Positions 8,639-17,489 are shown, counted from the first letter of the stretch. The stretch is 54,143 bases of DNA from Methanothrix harundinacea (GCA_002502785.1 DAQG01000103.1:1-54143); one strand, 5' to 3'. Notes: generated by a model from the letters alone, not told the origin. A program made the numbers and translations.

Positions 8639-8958
8639 CTACCTTTTGAGGTACCCTTTTCGCACGAGGTAATCAACCTGGGGGCCGGTATACCTCCATA
8701 CGACGTCGGCCTTTTCGTCCTGAAACTCCCATGGGACCACGATGACCACGTCGCCTTCCCGGATCCAGATCCTCTTCTTCATCTTGCCAGGTATTCTCGC
8801 CATCCTCTCTTGACCATCGAGACACCTAACCCTCAGTCTGTTCGATCCTAGCAGGCTCTCCACGAATCCAAACACCTCTCTATCATACGCTCGCGGGAGG
8901 CGGACTCTGGTTACGACCTCCGGACCTTGTGCATTCCGTTTCCTTTTTGTACTTGCAT
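8639..8958 (-). CDS. eif1A: translation initiation factor aIF1A, with an apparent 1-nt deletion near its start
   Basis: The OB-fold factor that binds the A site during initiation is clear from LRVRCLDGQERMARIPGK, IWIREGDVVIV and PWEFQDEKADVVWRY. In the frame as given, the first usable start is a GTG at 8875, which would remove the conserved basic tail and first strand. Directly upstream the same frame continues to encode ...KRNAQGPEVVTRVRLPR, typical aIF1A sequence, but no start codon exists before a stop. Adding one A in the A5 run (plus-strand T run 8944-8948) links this to the ATG at 8958, giving MQVQKRKRNAQGPEVV. A GAGGTGAT motif lies 13 nt before that ATG. The gene is expected to be essential, so a sequence error is the simplest explanation. 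Confidence 0.85.
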
Positions 8959-9090
8959 AATTAGCCAGTATATCACCTCTGGGGACGAATCAAGCTTCAA
9001 ATCCGACATTTCGGGGCGGATAACCTGAAGTTCGCTCAGCAGTGTAAATGGCCGGGTATGATAATTAAAGGTTGTGACCAAAAGAGATGA

Positions 9091-9164
9091 TGGGCCCGAC
9101 GCGATTCGAACGCGTGATCCCCGCCGTGTGAAGGCGATGTCATAACCACCTAGACCACGGGCCC
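9091..9164 (-). tRNA. tRNA-Val(CAC)
   Basis: A complete cloverleaf reads on the minus strand: acceptor GGGCCCG pairing CGGGCCC, a GUC/GAC D stem, anticodon stem UCGCC/GGCGG around loop UUCACAC (anticodon CAC, valine codon GUG), variable region GGAUC, and T arm ACGCG-UUCGAAU-CGCGU. The discriminator is A and CCA is not encoded. No intron is present. Confidence 0.96.
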
Positions 9165-9252
9165 TCAATCCCTCCCACGACGTCATGCATATTAGTATTT
9201 TTCCTCACACTCCAGCCCGGCCAACAGACCGAAAAGACCCTCGGAGAGGACC

Positions 9253-9260
9253 TTTTAAAT
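9253..9260 (+). promoter_or_regulatory. TATA box for uppS
   Basis: TTTTAAAT centred about 27 nt before the ATG at 9284, fitting a leaderless mRNA and favouring that ATG over the GTG-ATG pair at 9275-9280. Confidence 0.45.
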
Positions 9261-9283
9261 AGTAACTCGATAAGGTGATGGAG

Positions 9284-10099
9284 ATGGATTTGTGCCGATC
9301 GCTCTTGGCCCCCGAGTCGCCCGATCTCTTAAGATTCTTTTATGAGAGGGTCTTAAAGAGGGAAGCGTTGAGGGACGGAGTTCCCGAGCACGTTGCGATC
9401 ATCCAGGATGGAAATCGCCGATACGCCAGGGTGAAAGGCGTCTCCAGCTTTGACGGACACAGCCGGGGTGCCGAGACGACGGAGATGGTGGCCGACTGGT
9501 GTCTGGAGCTCGGAATAAAGCACCTCTCAGTCTACACCTTCTCCACTGAGAACTTCGACCGGGACGAGGCCGAGAAGGAGTACCTCTTCGAGCTGATCGA
9601 GCGGAAGCTTCTGGAGCTCGCCGTATCGGAGAAGGTGCACAAAAACCGAATCCGGGTGAGGGCCATCGGCAGGATCGGCCTCTTGCCGCCCCATCTGCAG
9701 GAGGCGATCCGGAAAGTGGAGGCTGCAACCAGCGGCTACGAGGGGATGCAGTTCAATCTGGCCCTCGCCTACGGCGGCAAAAGCGAGATCGCAGATGCTG
9801 CGAGATCTCTTGCCCTGGAGGTGAAAGAAGGACGTCTCGATCCTCGGGACCTGAACGAGGATTCGGTGGCGTGCCACCTCTACCCTATCGGCAGCCAGCC
9901 CCTCCCTCGGGTGGACCTGATAATAAGGACCGGCGGCGAGGTCCGGACCTCAAACTTCCTGCCCTGGCAGGCGAACGGGAGCAGTTGTCCCGTCCACTTC
10001 TGCGCACCTTACTGGCCGGAGTTCAGTCGGGTCGAGTTTTTCAGGGCGGTAAGGGCTTTCCAGACCTGCCGGGGACGGCGGGCGGCCTCAAATCAATAG
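9284..10099 (+). CDS. uppS: cis-polyprenyl diphosphate synthase (UppS family)
   Basis: This enzyme chain-elongates isopentenyl diphosphate in cis configuration to make the lipid carrier used for N-glycosylation and S-layer glycan assembly. Seen motifs: HVAIIQDGNRRYAR with the catalytic Asp, STENFDRDEAEKEYLF, IIRTGGEVRTSNFLPWQ, and APYWPEFSRVEF. Length of about 271 residues fits archaeal members, which carry an N-terminal extension. Residue M of the usual 'IMDGNRR' is Q here, a minor change. The glycosylation sequon-rich surface protein at the right end of the window is the type of substrate this carrier would serve. Confidence 0.92.
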   Translation: MDLCRSLLAPESPDLLRFFYERVLKREALRDGVPEHVAIIQDGNRRYARVKGVSSFDGHSRGAETTEMVADWCLELGIKHLSVYTFSTENFDRDEAEKEYLFELIERKLLELAVSEKVHKNRIRVRAIGRIGLLPPHLQEAIRKVEAATSGYEGMQFNLALAYGGKSEIADAARSLALEVKEGRLDPRDLNEDSVACHLYPIGSQPLPRVDLIIRTGGEVRTSNFLPWQANGSSCPVHFCAPYWPEFSRVEFFRAVRAFQTCRGRRAASNQ

Positions 10100-10133
10100 G
10101 CTTAATTACCATAACCATCCTACTCGCCATCGT

Positions 10134-10223
10134 GTCCCGATAGGGTAGTGGATATCCTAGAGGCCTGCGGAGCACGACTTGCGCAGAGAGCCTCAGACCC
10201 GGGTTCGAGTCCCGGTCGGGACG
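10134..10223 (+). tRNA. tRNA-Arg(GCG) with an 18-nt canonical intron
   Basis: Acceptor GUCCCGA pairs with UCGGGAC, discriminator G. D stem GGGU/AUCC, anticodon stem GAGGC/GCCUC, variable region AGAC, T arm CCGGG-UUCGAGU-CCCGG. Between the anticodon-stem halves are 25 nt in place of 7. Removing 10171-10188 leaves loop CUGCGGA, anticodon GCG (Arg codons CGC/CGU). The gene is 90 nt, 72 nt after splicing. It ends 35 nt before the SRP54 gene and may share a transcript with it. Confidence 0.93.
10171..10188 (+). other. tRNA-Arg intron with bulge-helix-bulge
   Basis: The 18-nt intron sits at the canonical 37/38 position. The precursor folds into anticodon stem, 3-nt bulge AGA on the 3' side, a 4-bp central helix CUGC/GCAG, 3-nt bulge GGA on the 5' side, and an inner GCA/UGC helix closed by a CGACU loop. 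Cutting after the second base of each bulge releases exactly 18 nt, as the archaeal splicing endonuclease does. Confidence 0.88.
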
Positions 10224-10258
10224 TACTTTCTCAACAAATCGTCGGATGCTTGGTTTTT

Positions 10259-11599
10259 ATGGTTCTGGATAGCCTTGGTGGATCGTTGAGGGGAGCGCTG
10301 AAGAAGATCGCTTCCGCCAGCAGGATAGATAAGCAGGTCGTCGACGAAGCGGTACGGGAGATCCAGCGGGCTCTCCTCCAGGCCGACGTCAACGTCAAGC
10401 TGGTGATGAATCTCTCAAACCGGATCAGGGATCGGGCCCTTTCCGAGAAGCCCGCCCCCGGCATGAACCCAAGAGAGCATGTCATCAACATCGTCTATCA
10501 GGAGCTGATAAACCTCGTCGGGAAGAGCTCCCCGGTCTCCCTCGAGAAGCAGACGATTATGCTCGTCGGCCTTCAGGGGAGCGGCAAGACCACCACCGCG
10601 GCGAAGCTCGCCACTTTTTTCCAGAGGAAGGGGCTGCGGTCGGCGGTGGTCTGCGCCGACACCTTCAGGGCCGGAGCCTACGACCAGCTCAAGGCCCTCT
10701 GCGAAAAGCAGGGCGTATTCTTCTACGGCGAGAAGGGGAACCCCGACGCCCCGGCCGTCGCCAGGAAGGGGCTTGAGGCATCCAAAAAGTACGACGTTCA
10801 GATCGTGGATACCGCGGGCAGGCACGCTCTCGAGGACGACCTAATCCAGGAGATGGTGGACATCGACACCGTGGTTCACGCCGACCACAAGCTCCTGGTG
10901 ATGGACGCCGCCCTCGGCCAGCAGGCGAGCGAGCAGGCGAAGGCCTTCAACAAGGCCGTTGGAATAACGGGCGTCATCATAACAAAGCTCGACGGGACCG
11001 CCAAGGGTGGCGGCGCCATGTCCGCCGTCGCCGAGACGAACTCCTCGGTCGCCTTCATCGGGGTCGGCGAGACTCCAAACGATCTGGAAAGGTTCGAGGC
11101 AGACCGGTTCATATCTCGACTACTCGGCATGGGCGACATCAAGACCCTGATCGAACGGGCCCAGGAGACGCAGGTCGAGGAGGAGATGGACGTCGAGGCC
11201 CTGATGCGGGGCAAGTTCACCCTCAAAGACATGTGCAAGCAGATGGAGGCTATCAACAAGATGGGCCCCCTGAAGCAGATCATGCAGATGCTGCCCCTGG
11301 GCGGGATGGGGCTTGACATCTCCGACAAGGAGTACCAGATCACAAAAGACCGGCTCGACAAGTACAGGGTGATCATGTCCTCCATGACCGAGGCGGAGCT
11401 TGAGGAGCCTAAGATCATAACCGCCTCAAGGATAAAGCGAATCTCCAGGGGGAGCGGGACCTCGCCGGAGCTGGTGAGGGAGCTATTAAAGTCTCACAAG
11501 GCGATGCAAAAGGCCATCAAGGGCATGCGGGGCATGAACAAGATGGGCATGAAGAAGATGATGAAGAAGTTCGGCCCCATGATGGGCGGCGGGATGTAA
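10259..11599 (+). CDS. ffh: signal recognition particle GTPase SRP54
   Basis: SRP54 binds 7S RNA and signal sequences and delivers ribosome-nascent chains to the membrane. The 446-residue protein has the N domain, a G domain with P loop GLQGSGKTTTAAKLA, VDTAGRH and TKLDGTAKGG, then an M domain with Met-rich helices and a C-terminal tail rich in Met, Lys and Gly (MGMKKMMKKFG). An open frame extends upstream through the tRNA-Arg, so the ATG at 10259 is the real start. It lies 35 nt after the tRNA; I see no separate strong TATA box in that gap. Confidence 0.96.
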   Translation: MVLDSLGGSLRGALKKIASASRIDKQVVDEAVREIQRALLQADVNVKLVMNLSNRIRDRALSEKPAPGMNPREHVINIVYQELINLVGKSSPVSLEKQTIMLVGLQGSGKTTTAAKLATFFQRKGLRSAVVCADTFRAGAYDQLKALCEKQGVFFYGEKGNPDAPAVARKGLEASKKYDVQIVDTAGRHALEDDLIQEMVDIDTVVHADHKLLVMDAALGQQASEQAKAFNKAVGITGVIITKLDGTAKGGGAMSAVAETNSSVAFIGVGETPNDLERFEADRFISRLLGMGDIKTLIERAQETQVEEEMDVEALMRGKFTLKDMCKQMEAINKMGPLKQIMQMLPLGGMGLDISDKEYQITKDRLDKYRVIMSSMTEAELEEPKIITASRIKRISRGSGTSPELVRELLKSHKAMQKAIKGMRGMNKMGMKKMMKKFGPMMGGGM

Positions 11600-11632
11600 G
11601 GCATCACAACAATATGCCTATTCTCATGATTA

Positions 11633-12814
11633 TTGGGGAATAATACATATAGGGTTGATACCTTGAAAGAACGTTTCGCTGGTTACTATAGACCAACAGA
11701 TGAAGAATTTAATAAAATTTGGAGTTCTTGTTATTTCGTTCTAGATACGAATATACTTTTGGATTTATATGAATATACTCCGAAAACTAGGGAAGATTTT
11801 ATTGAAGTATTAAATAAACTATCAGACATGTTGTGGGTACCTTATCAGGTTGCTTTAGAATATCAAAGAAGGCGTTTGGATACCATCAGCAATCATGAAG
11901 AAGTGTACGAAGACATTAAACGAATTCGCAGCCGATTCAAAAAAAGTTCTGGATTGACTAAAGACGAATTTATCATAAAAATAGATAAAATGTTGGAAGA
12001 CATAGAGACGCAATTAGCAGTAGAATTTAGTGATTATCCGAAAATATCAGGTGAAGATAAAATTAGAGACGAAATAACATCATTATTAAATGGCAAAGTG
12101 GGAGAATGCTACGACAATATTAAGTTGAAGGAAATTTACAAAGAAGGAGAAACGAGATACGAAGAAAGAACACCTCCGGGATATAAGGACGGAAAAGGAC
12201 ATTATGGGGATCTTGTGATATGGCTCCAAATAATCGATAAGTCTAAGCATGATCAAAAGCCAATCATCCTGGTCACTGATGATAGAAAAGAAGATTGGTG
12301 GTGGATACACAAAGGTCAAACCATAGACCCTCGTCCGGAATTGATTCAAGAATTTAAATCTAAAACGGAAAACCAGCAATTTTACATGTATAAACCTGAT
12401 AAGTTTCTTGAACATGCAAGAGATTTCCTCCGCTTAGAAATTGAACAAGACATAATCGAAGAAGTTGGGGCCGTGAGTTTGGCATCGCGTAAAACTGAGC
12501 AATATGCTCAGATTGCAAATATCATGAAAGGCGTGGAGATTAACAAGCTATATATAGATCAAACAATTGATACAATAAATAAGATTAATAATAATTATAT
12601 AAATGCTATTAATTCAATAGCACCTGCGATAATTGCGGCAAATCGTGCAGGAGAGCGATTAGCAGAAATGAAAAAATTCGCAGAATTGACGAGGAATATA
12701 ACCAACAATAATATGCGTATAATTCAATCAGCTACTAGAGCAAAATCTATGAGTTTCGATGAGTATGAGTCCTCTAGCGAAGAAAATGAAAATGAATTGA
12801 ATGATGAATTATAA
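11633..12814 (+). CDS. PIN-like domain nuclease on an AT-rich insertion
   Basis: The N-terminal half of this 393-residue protein is a PIN-like (PIN_8 type) ribonuclease domain: FVLDTNILLDLYEY with D38, E76 in VALEYQRRR, HYGDLVIWLQII with D193, and ILVTDDRKEDWWW with D216-D217. These are the acidic residues that bind catalytic metal in PIN nucleases. The second half is helical and charged with no known fold. Base composition is very AT-rich compared with the ~60% GC genes on both sides, and no partner antitoxin is adjacent, both signs of acquired DNA. Start is uncertain: TTG at 11633 has no clear ribosome-binding site. A defence role is inferred from the family's usual company. Confidence 0.75.
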   Translation: MGNNTYRVDTLKERFAGYYRPTDEEFNKIWSSCYFVLDTNILLDLYEYTPKTREDFIEVLNKLSDMLWVPYQVALEYQRRRLDTISNHEEVYEDIKRIRSRFKKSSGLTKDEFIIKIDKMLEDIETQLAVEFSDYPKISGEDKIRDEITSLLNGKVGECYDNIKLKEIYKEGETRYEERTPPGYKDGKGHYGDLVIWLQIIDKSKHDQKPIILVTDDRKEDWWWIHKGQTIDPRPELIQEFKSKTENQQFYMYKPDKFLEHARDFLRLEIEQDIIEEVGAVSLASRKTEQYAQIANIMKGVEINKLYIDQTIDTINKINNNYINAINSIAPAIIAANRAGERLAEMKKFAELTRNITNNNMRIIQSATRAKSMSFDEYESSSEENENELNDEL

Positions 12815-12962
12815 GATTTATCCTAATTTTGAGGCAGTATAATTTTAAATTTAAAGATGCCTGAACGTAAAAATTACAAAGGGATTTTTCTCTACGAAAT
12901 TAGGCGTTTTTAAAAGCCCGCTCCAAACCTATTTAACAGAGGAAGGGGCTTTTGCGCGGGAA

Positions 12963-14033
12963 ATGACTGAGTGGGAGTCGGACCTCACGGGCTCTTTCAG
13001 CAGCTACCTCTCGCCGGGCTGCCGGATCTGCCGCCAGGGCGCATCCCTGGTATTATTCGTCACCGGCGTCTGCGAGAGGGACTGCTTCTATTGCCCTCTC
13101 TCAGAGGAGCGGCGCGGGAGAGACGTCGTCTACGCCAACGAGCGGCGGGTGAGGTCCGACCTAGAGATCATCGAGGAGGCGAAGGCCATCGGCGCCCTGG
13201 GGACGGGGATCACAGGGGGAGAGCCCCTCCTCAAGAGGGATTTTGTTGAGAGGTCGATCCGGTCCCTGAAGCGGGAGTTTGGGGGGGACCACCACATCCA
13301 TCTCTACACCGGGGCGAGGCCCGGACCCTCCTCCCTCCGGGACCTGGTCGAGGCGGGGCTCGACGAGATCAGGTTCCACCCGCCGACGTCGAAGTGGTCG
13401 GAACCGCGGTGGCTCAGCAAGGCGCTGCGGGACGCGAAGTCTGCAGGGCTCCTGGTGGGGGTCGAGATCCCCGCCATCGGCCCCGCCCCCGGCGTCGTCG
13501 AGGCGGTTTTGAAAAATGATGCATTCCTGAACCTGAACGAGCTTGAGTTCTCCGAGACGAACCAGCTGGCCCTTCGGGGCCTCGGGTTCAGGTCGGAGGA
13601 GTTGGGCTGCGGCGCCGTCGGGAGCGAGTCTGTGGCAAGAGAGCACTTCAAGGTTGAAGGGCTTCGGGTCCACTACTGCTCTTCGGCCTTCAAGGACGCA
13701 GTCCAGCTGCGGGAAAGGCTGAAGCGGCGGGCGGAGAGGACGGCCCGCCCCTTTGACCTCCCCACCGAGGACGGAACCCTGATCTGCGGCGTGATCCTGC
13801 CCTCCGACCAGACGGGCGGGGCCGATGGCTTAGGCCTCGCCCCGGCCGTCGAGAGGCTGAAGAGGTTGGGGGTGCCCAAAGAGATGTACACGCTATCCGA
13901 TGGCAGGATCGAGATCGCAGGCTGGATCCTGGAAGACATCGTCTCGTATCTCGAGGATACGGGGTGCCGGCTGGCCCTGGAGGAGAGGTACCCGATCGAG
14001 GGCGGGCCAGTGGTGGAGAGAATACCTTTATAA
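12963..14033 (+). CDS. radical SAM protein, PflA-like, unknown substrate
   Basis: The 356-residue protein has the SAM-cleaving [4Fe-4S] motif C37-x3-C41-x2-C44 (TGVCERDCFYCPL), a preceding C20-x2-C23 pair, and TGITGGEPLL, the SAM-binding GGEP. The central region looks like the partial TIM barrel of pyruvate-formate-lyase-activase-like archaeal proteins. The C-terminal third after about residue 230 has no recognised domain. A TATA-like CTATTTAAC about 30 nt before the ATG suggests leaderless expression. It probably activates or modifies a macromolecule or small molecule, but nothing here identifies which. Confidence 0.85.
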   Translation: MTEWESDLTGSFSSYLSPGCRICRQGASLVLFVTGVCERDCFYCPLSEERRGRDVVYANERRVRSDLEIIEEAKAIGALGTGITGGEPLLKRDFVERSIRSLKREFGGDHHIHLYTGARPGPSSLRDLVEAGLDEIRFHPPTSKWSEPRWLSKALRDAKSAGLLVGVEIPAIGPAPGVVEAVLKNDAFLNLNELEFSETNQLALRGLGFRSEELGCGAVGSESVAREHFKVEGLRVHYCSSAFKDAVQLRERLKRRAERTARPFDLPTEDGTLICGVILPSDQTGGADGLGLAPAVERLKRLGVPKEMYTLSDGRIEIAGWILEDIVSYLEDTGCRLALEERYPIEGGPVVERIPL

Positions 14034-14071
14034 ATCCATAGCTGCAAATGTAGGGGCGGTGAGCTTACAGG

Positions 14072-14386
14072 ATGGAGGCTAGCGTTCGAAAACATGAGGA
14101 TCAGATCCGTGAGCGCCTGAAAAATTACCTCAAGCGCGACGGAATGGGCATCCGGAAGGCTGTCCTGAAGCTGTTCTTGCATGACAGGTCTTACACCACT
14201 GAGGAAGTTTACACTTATCTGGACAAGGAGGGTTTCGACGTCAGCTATCGGGGCGTCTCGGCGATGGTGGGCCTCATGAACACCAGGCTCGGCATCCTCA
14301 GCATCGACGTTTCGGGCGACCACAACGTCTACTCTCTCAAACCCGATCACAAGGTGATCGTCAGCTCGGTTCTCGACAGCTATTGA
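14072..14386 (+). CDS. DUF2551 family small protein (possible winged helix)
   Basis: This 104-residue protein matches my memory of the DUF2551 family found in methanogens. The sequence has an N-terminal charged helix, then DRSYTTEEVYTYLDKEGFDVSYRGVSAMVG, which reads like a helix-turn-helix or winged-helix segment, and a short C-terminal strand pair. A DNA-binding role is inference. A TTTATAAAT box lies inside the end of the radical SAM gene upstream, with the ATG at 14072 following 39 nt after that gene's stop. Confidence 0.72.
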   Translation: MEASVRKHEDQIRERLKNYLKRDGMGIRKAVLKLFLHDRSYTTEEVYTYLDKEGFDVSYRGVSAMVGLMNTRLGILSIDVSGDHNVYSLKPDHKVIVSSVLDSY

Positions 14387-14392
14387 TCTTTT

Positions 14393-15886
14393 TCAATTGG
14401 GCGGCTCCCCCCGCTTCATCCTTCTGAGATATTTCTTGAGGGCATAGTCTGAGAGGAGGTTTATCCCTCGGAGGGCCAGATGCTGGCTCAACCCCGCCGT
14501 CATCCTCTCGCTGTAATACCGATGCAGCGATTTAAGGTGGCGCAAATTGTACTCGAGACACGTTCCCACAAGCTCCCAGTGCTCGGGCCTCGCCCTATCT
14601 TTTCCAAAGCCCCTGGCGTTTCCTAGACGCGTCTCTCCGATCGGGGTGAAGAAAAGGGGCAGCATCAATCCAACGTTCTCTTTCAGCGACTCGACCAGCT
14701 CCGTCGTAAGAACAACATCCTCCTCCGTCTCGCCGGGCAGGCCCAAAACGAGGCTGGCCACCGGAAGCCAAGACTGGTCGCTGAATAGGCCGTAGCACTC
14801 TTTCACGATCTCGGGCCAGATCTCCAGGGGCGCTGGCTTCGTCTTGTTCTTCATGTGCTTTGCAAGAAGCCTGGGGCTACCCGTCTCGATCCCGATCCAG
14901 GCCGACATGTACTTCTGATCGGTCCCGATCCCCACGATCTCGGTGATCTCCACAAGAAGGTCCTGATGGTGGTAGACCGATGCCAGGCTCATGTGGGATA
15001 CGTCCACGGTCCTGGGCCCCAGGTCCTTCACCCTTCTCACGAGGTCGAGTAGCATCTCTCTGTTTGGCTCCGACCCAGCGGAGCCGTACTGGAAAGCGTC
15101 CTCGGAGTGGAGAATAAGGTCCAATTGCCCCGCCCTGATGTTCACCTCGGCGTCCTTCAGTATATTGGATATGGGCCGATGCCGAGGCCTTCTCATGGTC
15201 GGCGAGCAGAACGAGCACCCTCGCCAGCAGCCTCGTCCGATCTCGACGATCCCGCCGACGGTGGCGCCCATGTTGACGGGGATCTCGTCACCAGGTACGA
15301 TCTCGCCTTCGATCTCTCCACCGACGTCCTCTCCGGCAACGATCTTTCTGCAGATCGAAGGGAAGGTCCTCTCCCCCTCGCCCAGGTAGATCAGGTCGAC
15401 TCCTACGTCCTCGCCCCGGAGTTCCCAGGAGCCGTTGCCGCCGATGACGACCTTTGGCTTGTGCTCTTTGATGAGGGGATGGCCCACCAGCTCAAGAAAC
15501 TTCGTCCTGTTGTAGGGCGCGCCCCTACCTATCATCTCCTCGATCTCCCGGATGGCGATCTTTCCCATGGGGTCGTCGTGGGTTATCCCCACGATCTCGG
15601 TATCGGGTCCTATGGCCTTGTCGAGATGATCGGGATGGGCGACGATCACCTCGTCGCGTCTGAATCCCGCCTCCAGAAGGGCGGCCTCCACCTTTCTCAT
15701 GCCGCAGGGAGCGAGTATGGCGGAGCCGTCGGGGGCAGCCTCGACGGGCGGGCAGAAGAGCCACCGAAATATCCTCTCGGAGATCATCGATGCCGGGAGT
15801 ATCGCCGCAAATCCGAGCATCACACCCCCGTTGTAGTTGCTCATCATGGTGGCGTCGCTGGTGAGGACTATCCTTTTGCCTGACAT
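14393..15886 (-). CDS. B12-binding-like radical SAM protein (COG1032 type)
   Basis: This 497-residue protein has an N-terminal Rossmann-like part of the sort seen in B12-binding radical SAM enzymes, including VVIGGNGSWEL and LIYLGEGERTF, and then the cluster motif GRGCWRGCSFCSP (C-x3-C-x2-C). The region after it includes DVSHMSLASVY and GLPGETEEDVV, usual in this superfamily. No DxHxxG cobalamin motif is obvious, so real B12 binding is doubtful. It ends 6 nt past the convergent DUF2551 gene. Function is unknown; homologs are common in methanogens. Confidence 0.85.
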   Translation of the reverse strand: MSGKRIVLTSDATMMSNYNGGVMLGFAAILPASMISERIFRWLFCPPVEAAPDGSAILAPCGMRKVEAALLEAGFRRDEVIVAHPDHLDKAIGPDTEIVGITHDDPMGKIAIREIEEMIGRGAPYNRTKFLELVGHPLIKEHKPKVVIGGNGSWELRGEDVGVDLIYLGEGERTFPSICRKIVAGEDVGGEIEGEIVPGDEIPVNMGATVGGIVEIGRGCWRGCSFCSPTMRRPRHRPISNILKDAEVNIRAGQLDLILHSEDAFQYGSAGSEPNREMLLDLVRRVKDLGPRTVDVSHMSLASVYHHQDLLVEITEIVGIGTDQKYMSAWIGIETGSPRLLAKHMKNKTKPAPLEIWPEIVKECYGLFSDQSWLPVASLVLGLPGETEEDVVLTTELVESLKENVGLMLPLFFTPIGETRLGNARGFGKDRARPEHWELVGTCLEYNLRHLKSLHRYYSERMTAGLSQHLALRGINLLSDYALKKYLRRMKRGEPPN

Positions 15887-15980
15887 CTGCCGACATCATC
15901 GCAGTGATCACAGATAACGGTGTTGAGCCAACCGACATCCCACAAGCCTTTAATACATCACGCATTCAGATTGGAGGTTT

Positions 15981-17489
15981 GTGCAGGAGAAATCGTTGTC
16001 GGAGATCAACGAACGCATCCGGGACGGCAGCGTTCGGGTGGTCACTGCGGAGGAGATGCCGGACCTGGTAGACGAGCTTGGCACCGTTGGTGCGGTGCGC
16101 GAGGTGGACGTCGTCACCACCGGCACCTTCGGAGCCATGTGCTCGTCCGGTGTCTTTCTCAACACCGGCCACAGCGATCCGCCGATAAAGATCTCCAAGG
16201 CCTGGCTGAACAACGTGGAGGCTTACGGTGGGATCGCCGCCGTCGACCTCTTTTTGGGAGCCACCCAGCCGTCCGAGGACCGGGGGAACGAGTACGGCGG
16301 AGCCCACGTGATGGAAGACCTGATCATGGGCAGAGAGGTCGAGCTTCGGGCCCAGGGCGCTGTCACCGACTGCTATCCGCGTTTCGACCTGGAGACGACC
16401 CTCAGGCTTGAGGACTTCAACCAGGCTACCATGGTCAACCCCCGAAACTCCTACGAGAGGTATGCGGCGGCCGCAAACTCGACGGATAGGACGATGCACA
16501 CCTACATGGGGACGCTCCTTCCCCGCTACGGTAACGTGAGCTACAGCGGGGCCGGGGCCCTCTCGCCGATACCAAACGACCCGGACTTCGAGTACATAGG
16601 CGTCGGCACCAGAATATTTCTCTGCGGTGCCCAGGGCTTCATCGTGGGGTCGGGAACCCAGCACCTGCCTCAAGAGGGTTTCTCGACCCTGATGGTGAAG
16701 GGCGATCTGAAGGAGATGAATAACGAGTTTCTGAGGGCTGCCACCTTCCAGGACTACGGACCAAGCCTCTACGTCGGCCTCGGGGTGCCGATACCGGTCC
16801 TCAATGAGAGGATCGCAAAAAAGACGGCCGTCAGGGACCGGGAGATCGTAACCGAGATCGTGGACTACGGCGTCCCGAGGCGTGGCCGCCCCACGGTCAG
16901 GAAGGTGAACTACGAGCAGCTCTACTCCGGGTTTGTCGAGATCGATGGGAACGAGGTGAAGACATCGGCCCTATCGAGCCGTCACGTCGCAAGAAAGGTG
17001 GCGCGCGCCCTCGGCGATTCGATCAAGAAGGGCGAGTTCCTCCTATCGGCGTCTGTAGAGCCAATCCCGTCCGTCGGCAAAAGCAGCCCCATGAAGCAGA
17101 CCAAGGAGTTCCTCCTGGTGGGGGACGTCATGAGCCCCAAGGTTGTTACGGTCCGCGAGGAGATCAGCATAAAGGAGGCGGCCCAGATGATCATCGGCGG
17201 AACCTTCGACCACCTGCCGGTCGTCTCGGCTGAGGAGAAGCTGATCGGGATGGTCACAGCCTGGGACATATCCAAGGCTGTGGCCAGCGACAAGACCTCC
17301 CACATATCCGACATGATGACGAGAAAGGTCTTCATAGCAAGCCCCGACGAGCCATTGGAGCTGGCGGCGCGAAAGCTCGACCACCACAAGATATCGGCCC
17401 TGCCGGTGGTGGACAAGGACCATCACGTAATAGGGATGGTAACAAGCGATCACGTCAGCAGGCTCTACGGCAGGAGGCGATCTCTTTGA
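15981..17489 (+). CDS. homocysteine biosynthesis protein, DUF39 with tandem CBS domains
   Basis: The 502-residue protein is the methanogen DUF39-CBS2 type, shown in Methanosarcina to be needed, with a NIL-ferredoxin partner, for making homocysteine from aspartate semialdehyde and sulfide. The DUF39 body spans about residues 1-360 with a conserved VVTTGTFGAMCSSGVFLN (a cysteine that could be catalytic) and FLCGAQGFIVGSGTQH. Two CBS motifs fill about 385-500 (VGDVMSPKVVTV and ISDMMTRKVFI). GTG start at 15981 follows GGAGGT. The next gene begins inside its stop codon, so they form one operon, like the known MA1821-MA1822 pair. Confidence 0.9.
   Translation: MQEKSLSEINERIRDGSVRVVTAEEMPDLVDELGTVGAVREVDVVTTGTFGAMCSSGVFLNTGHSDPPIKISKAWLNNVEAYGGIAAVDLFLGATQPSEDRGNEYGGAHVMEDLIMGREVELRAQGAVTDCYPRFDLETTLRLEDFNQATMVNPRNSYERYAAAANSTDRTMHTYMGTLLPRYGNVSYSGAGALSPIPNDPDFEYIGVGTRIFLCGAQGFIVGSGTQHLPQEGFSTLMVKGDLKEMNNEFLRAATFQDYGPSLYVGLGVPIPVLNERIAKKTAVRDREIVTEIVDYGVPRRGRPTVRKVNYEQLYSGFVEIDGNEVKTSALSSRHVARKVARALGDSIKKGEFLLSASVEPIPSVGKSSPMKQTKEFLLVGDVMSPKVVTVREEISIKEAAQMIIGGTFDHLPVVSAEEKLIGMVTAWDISKAVASDKTSHISDMMTRKVFIASPDEPLELAARKLDHHKISALPVVDKDHHVIGMVTSDHVSRLYGRRRSL

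Noticed and set aside
8911..9186. Minus-strand open frame containing the tRNA-Val
   Set aside because: Runs through a tRNA gene; its last codons (MQVQKG...) are only meaningful as the frameshifted aIF1A start.
10148..10258. Upstream extension of SRP54
   Set aside because: It would translate the tRNA-Arg gene; SRP54 similarity begins at ATG 10259.
15107..15883. Plus-strand open frame of about 258 codons
   Set aside because: Antisense to the radical SAM gene with cluster motif; no protein-like features.
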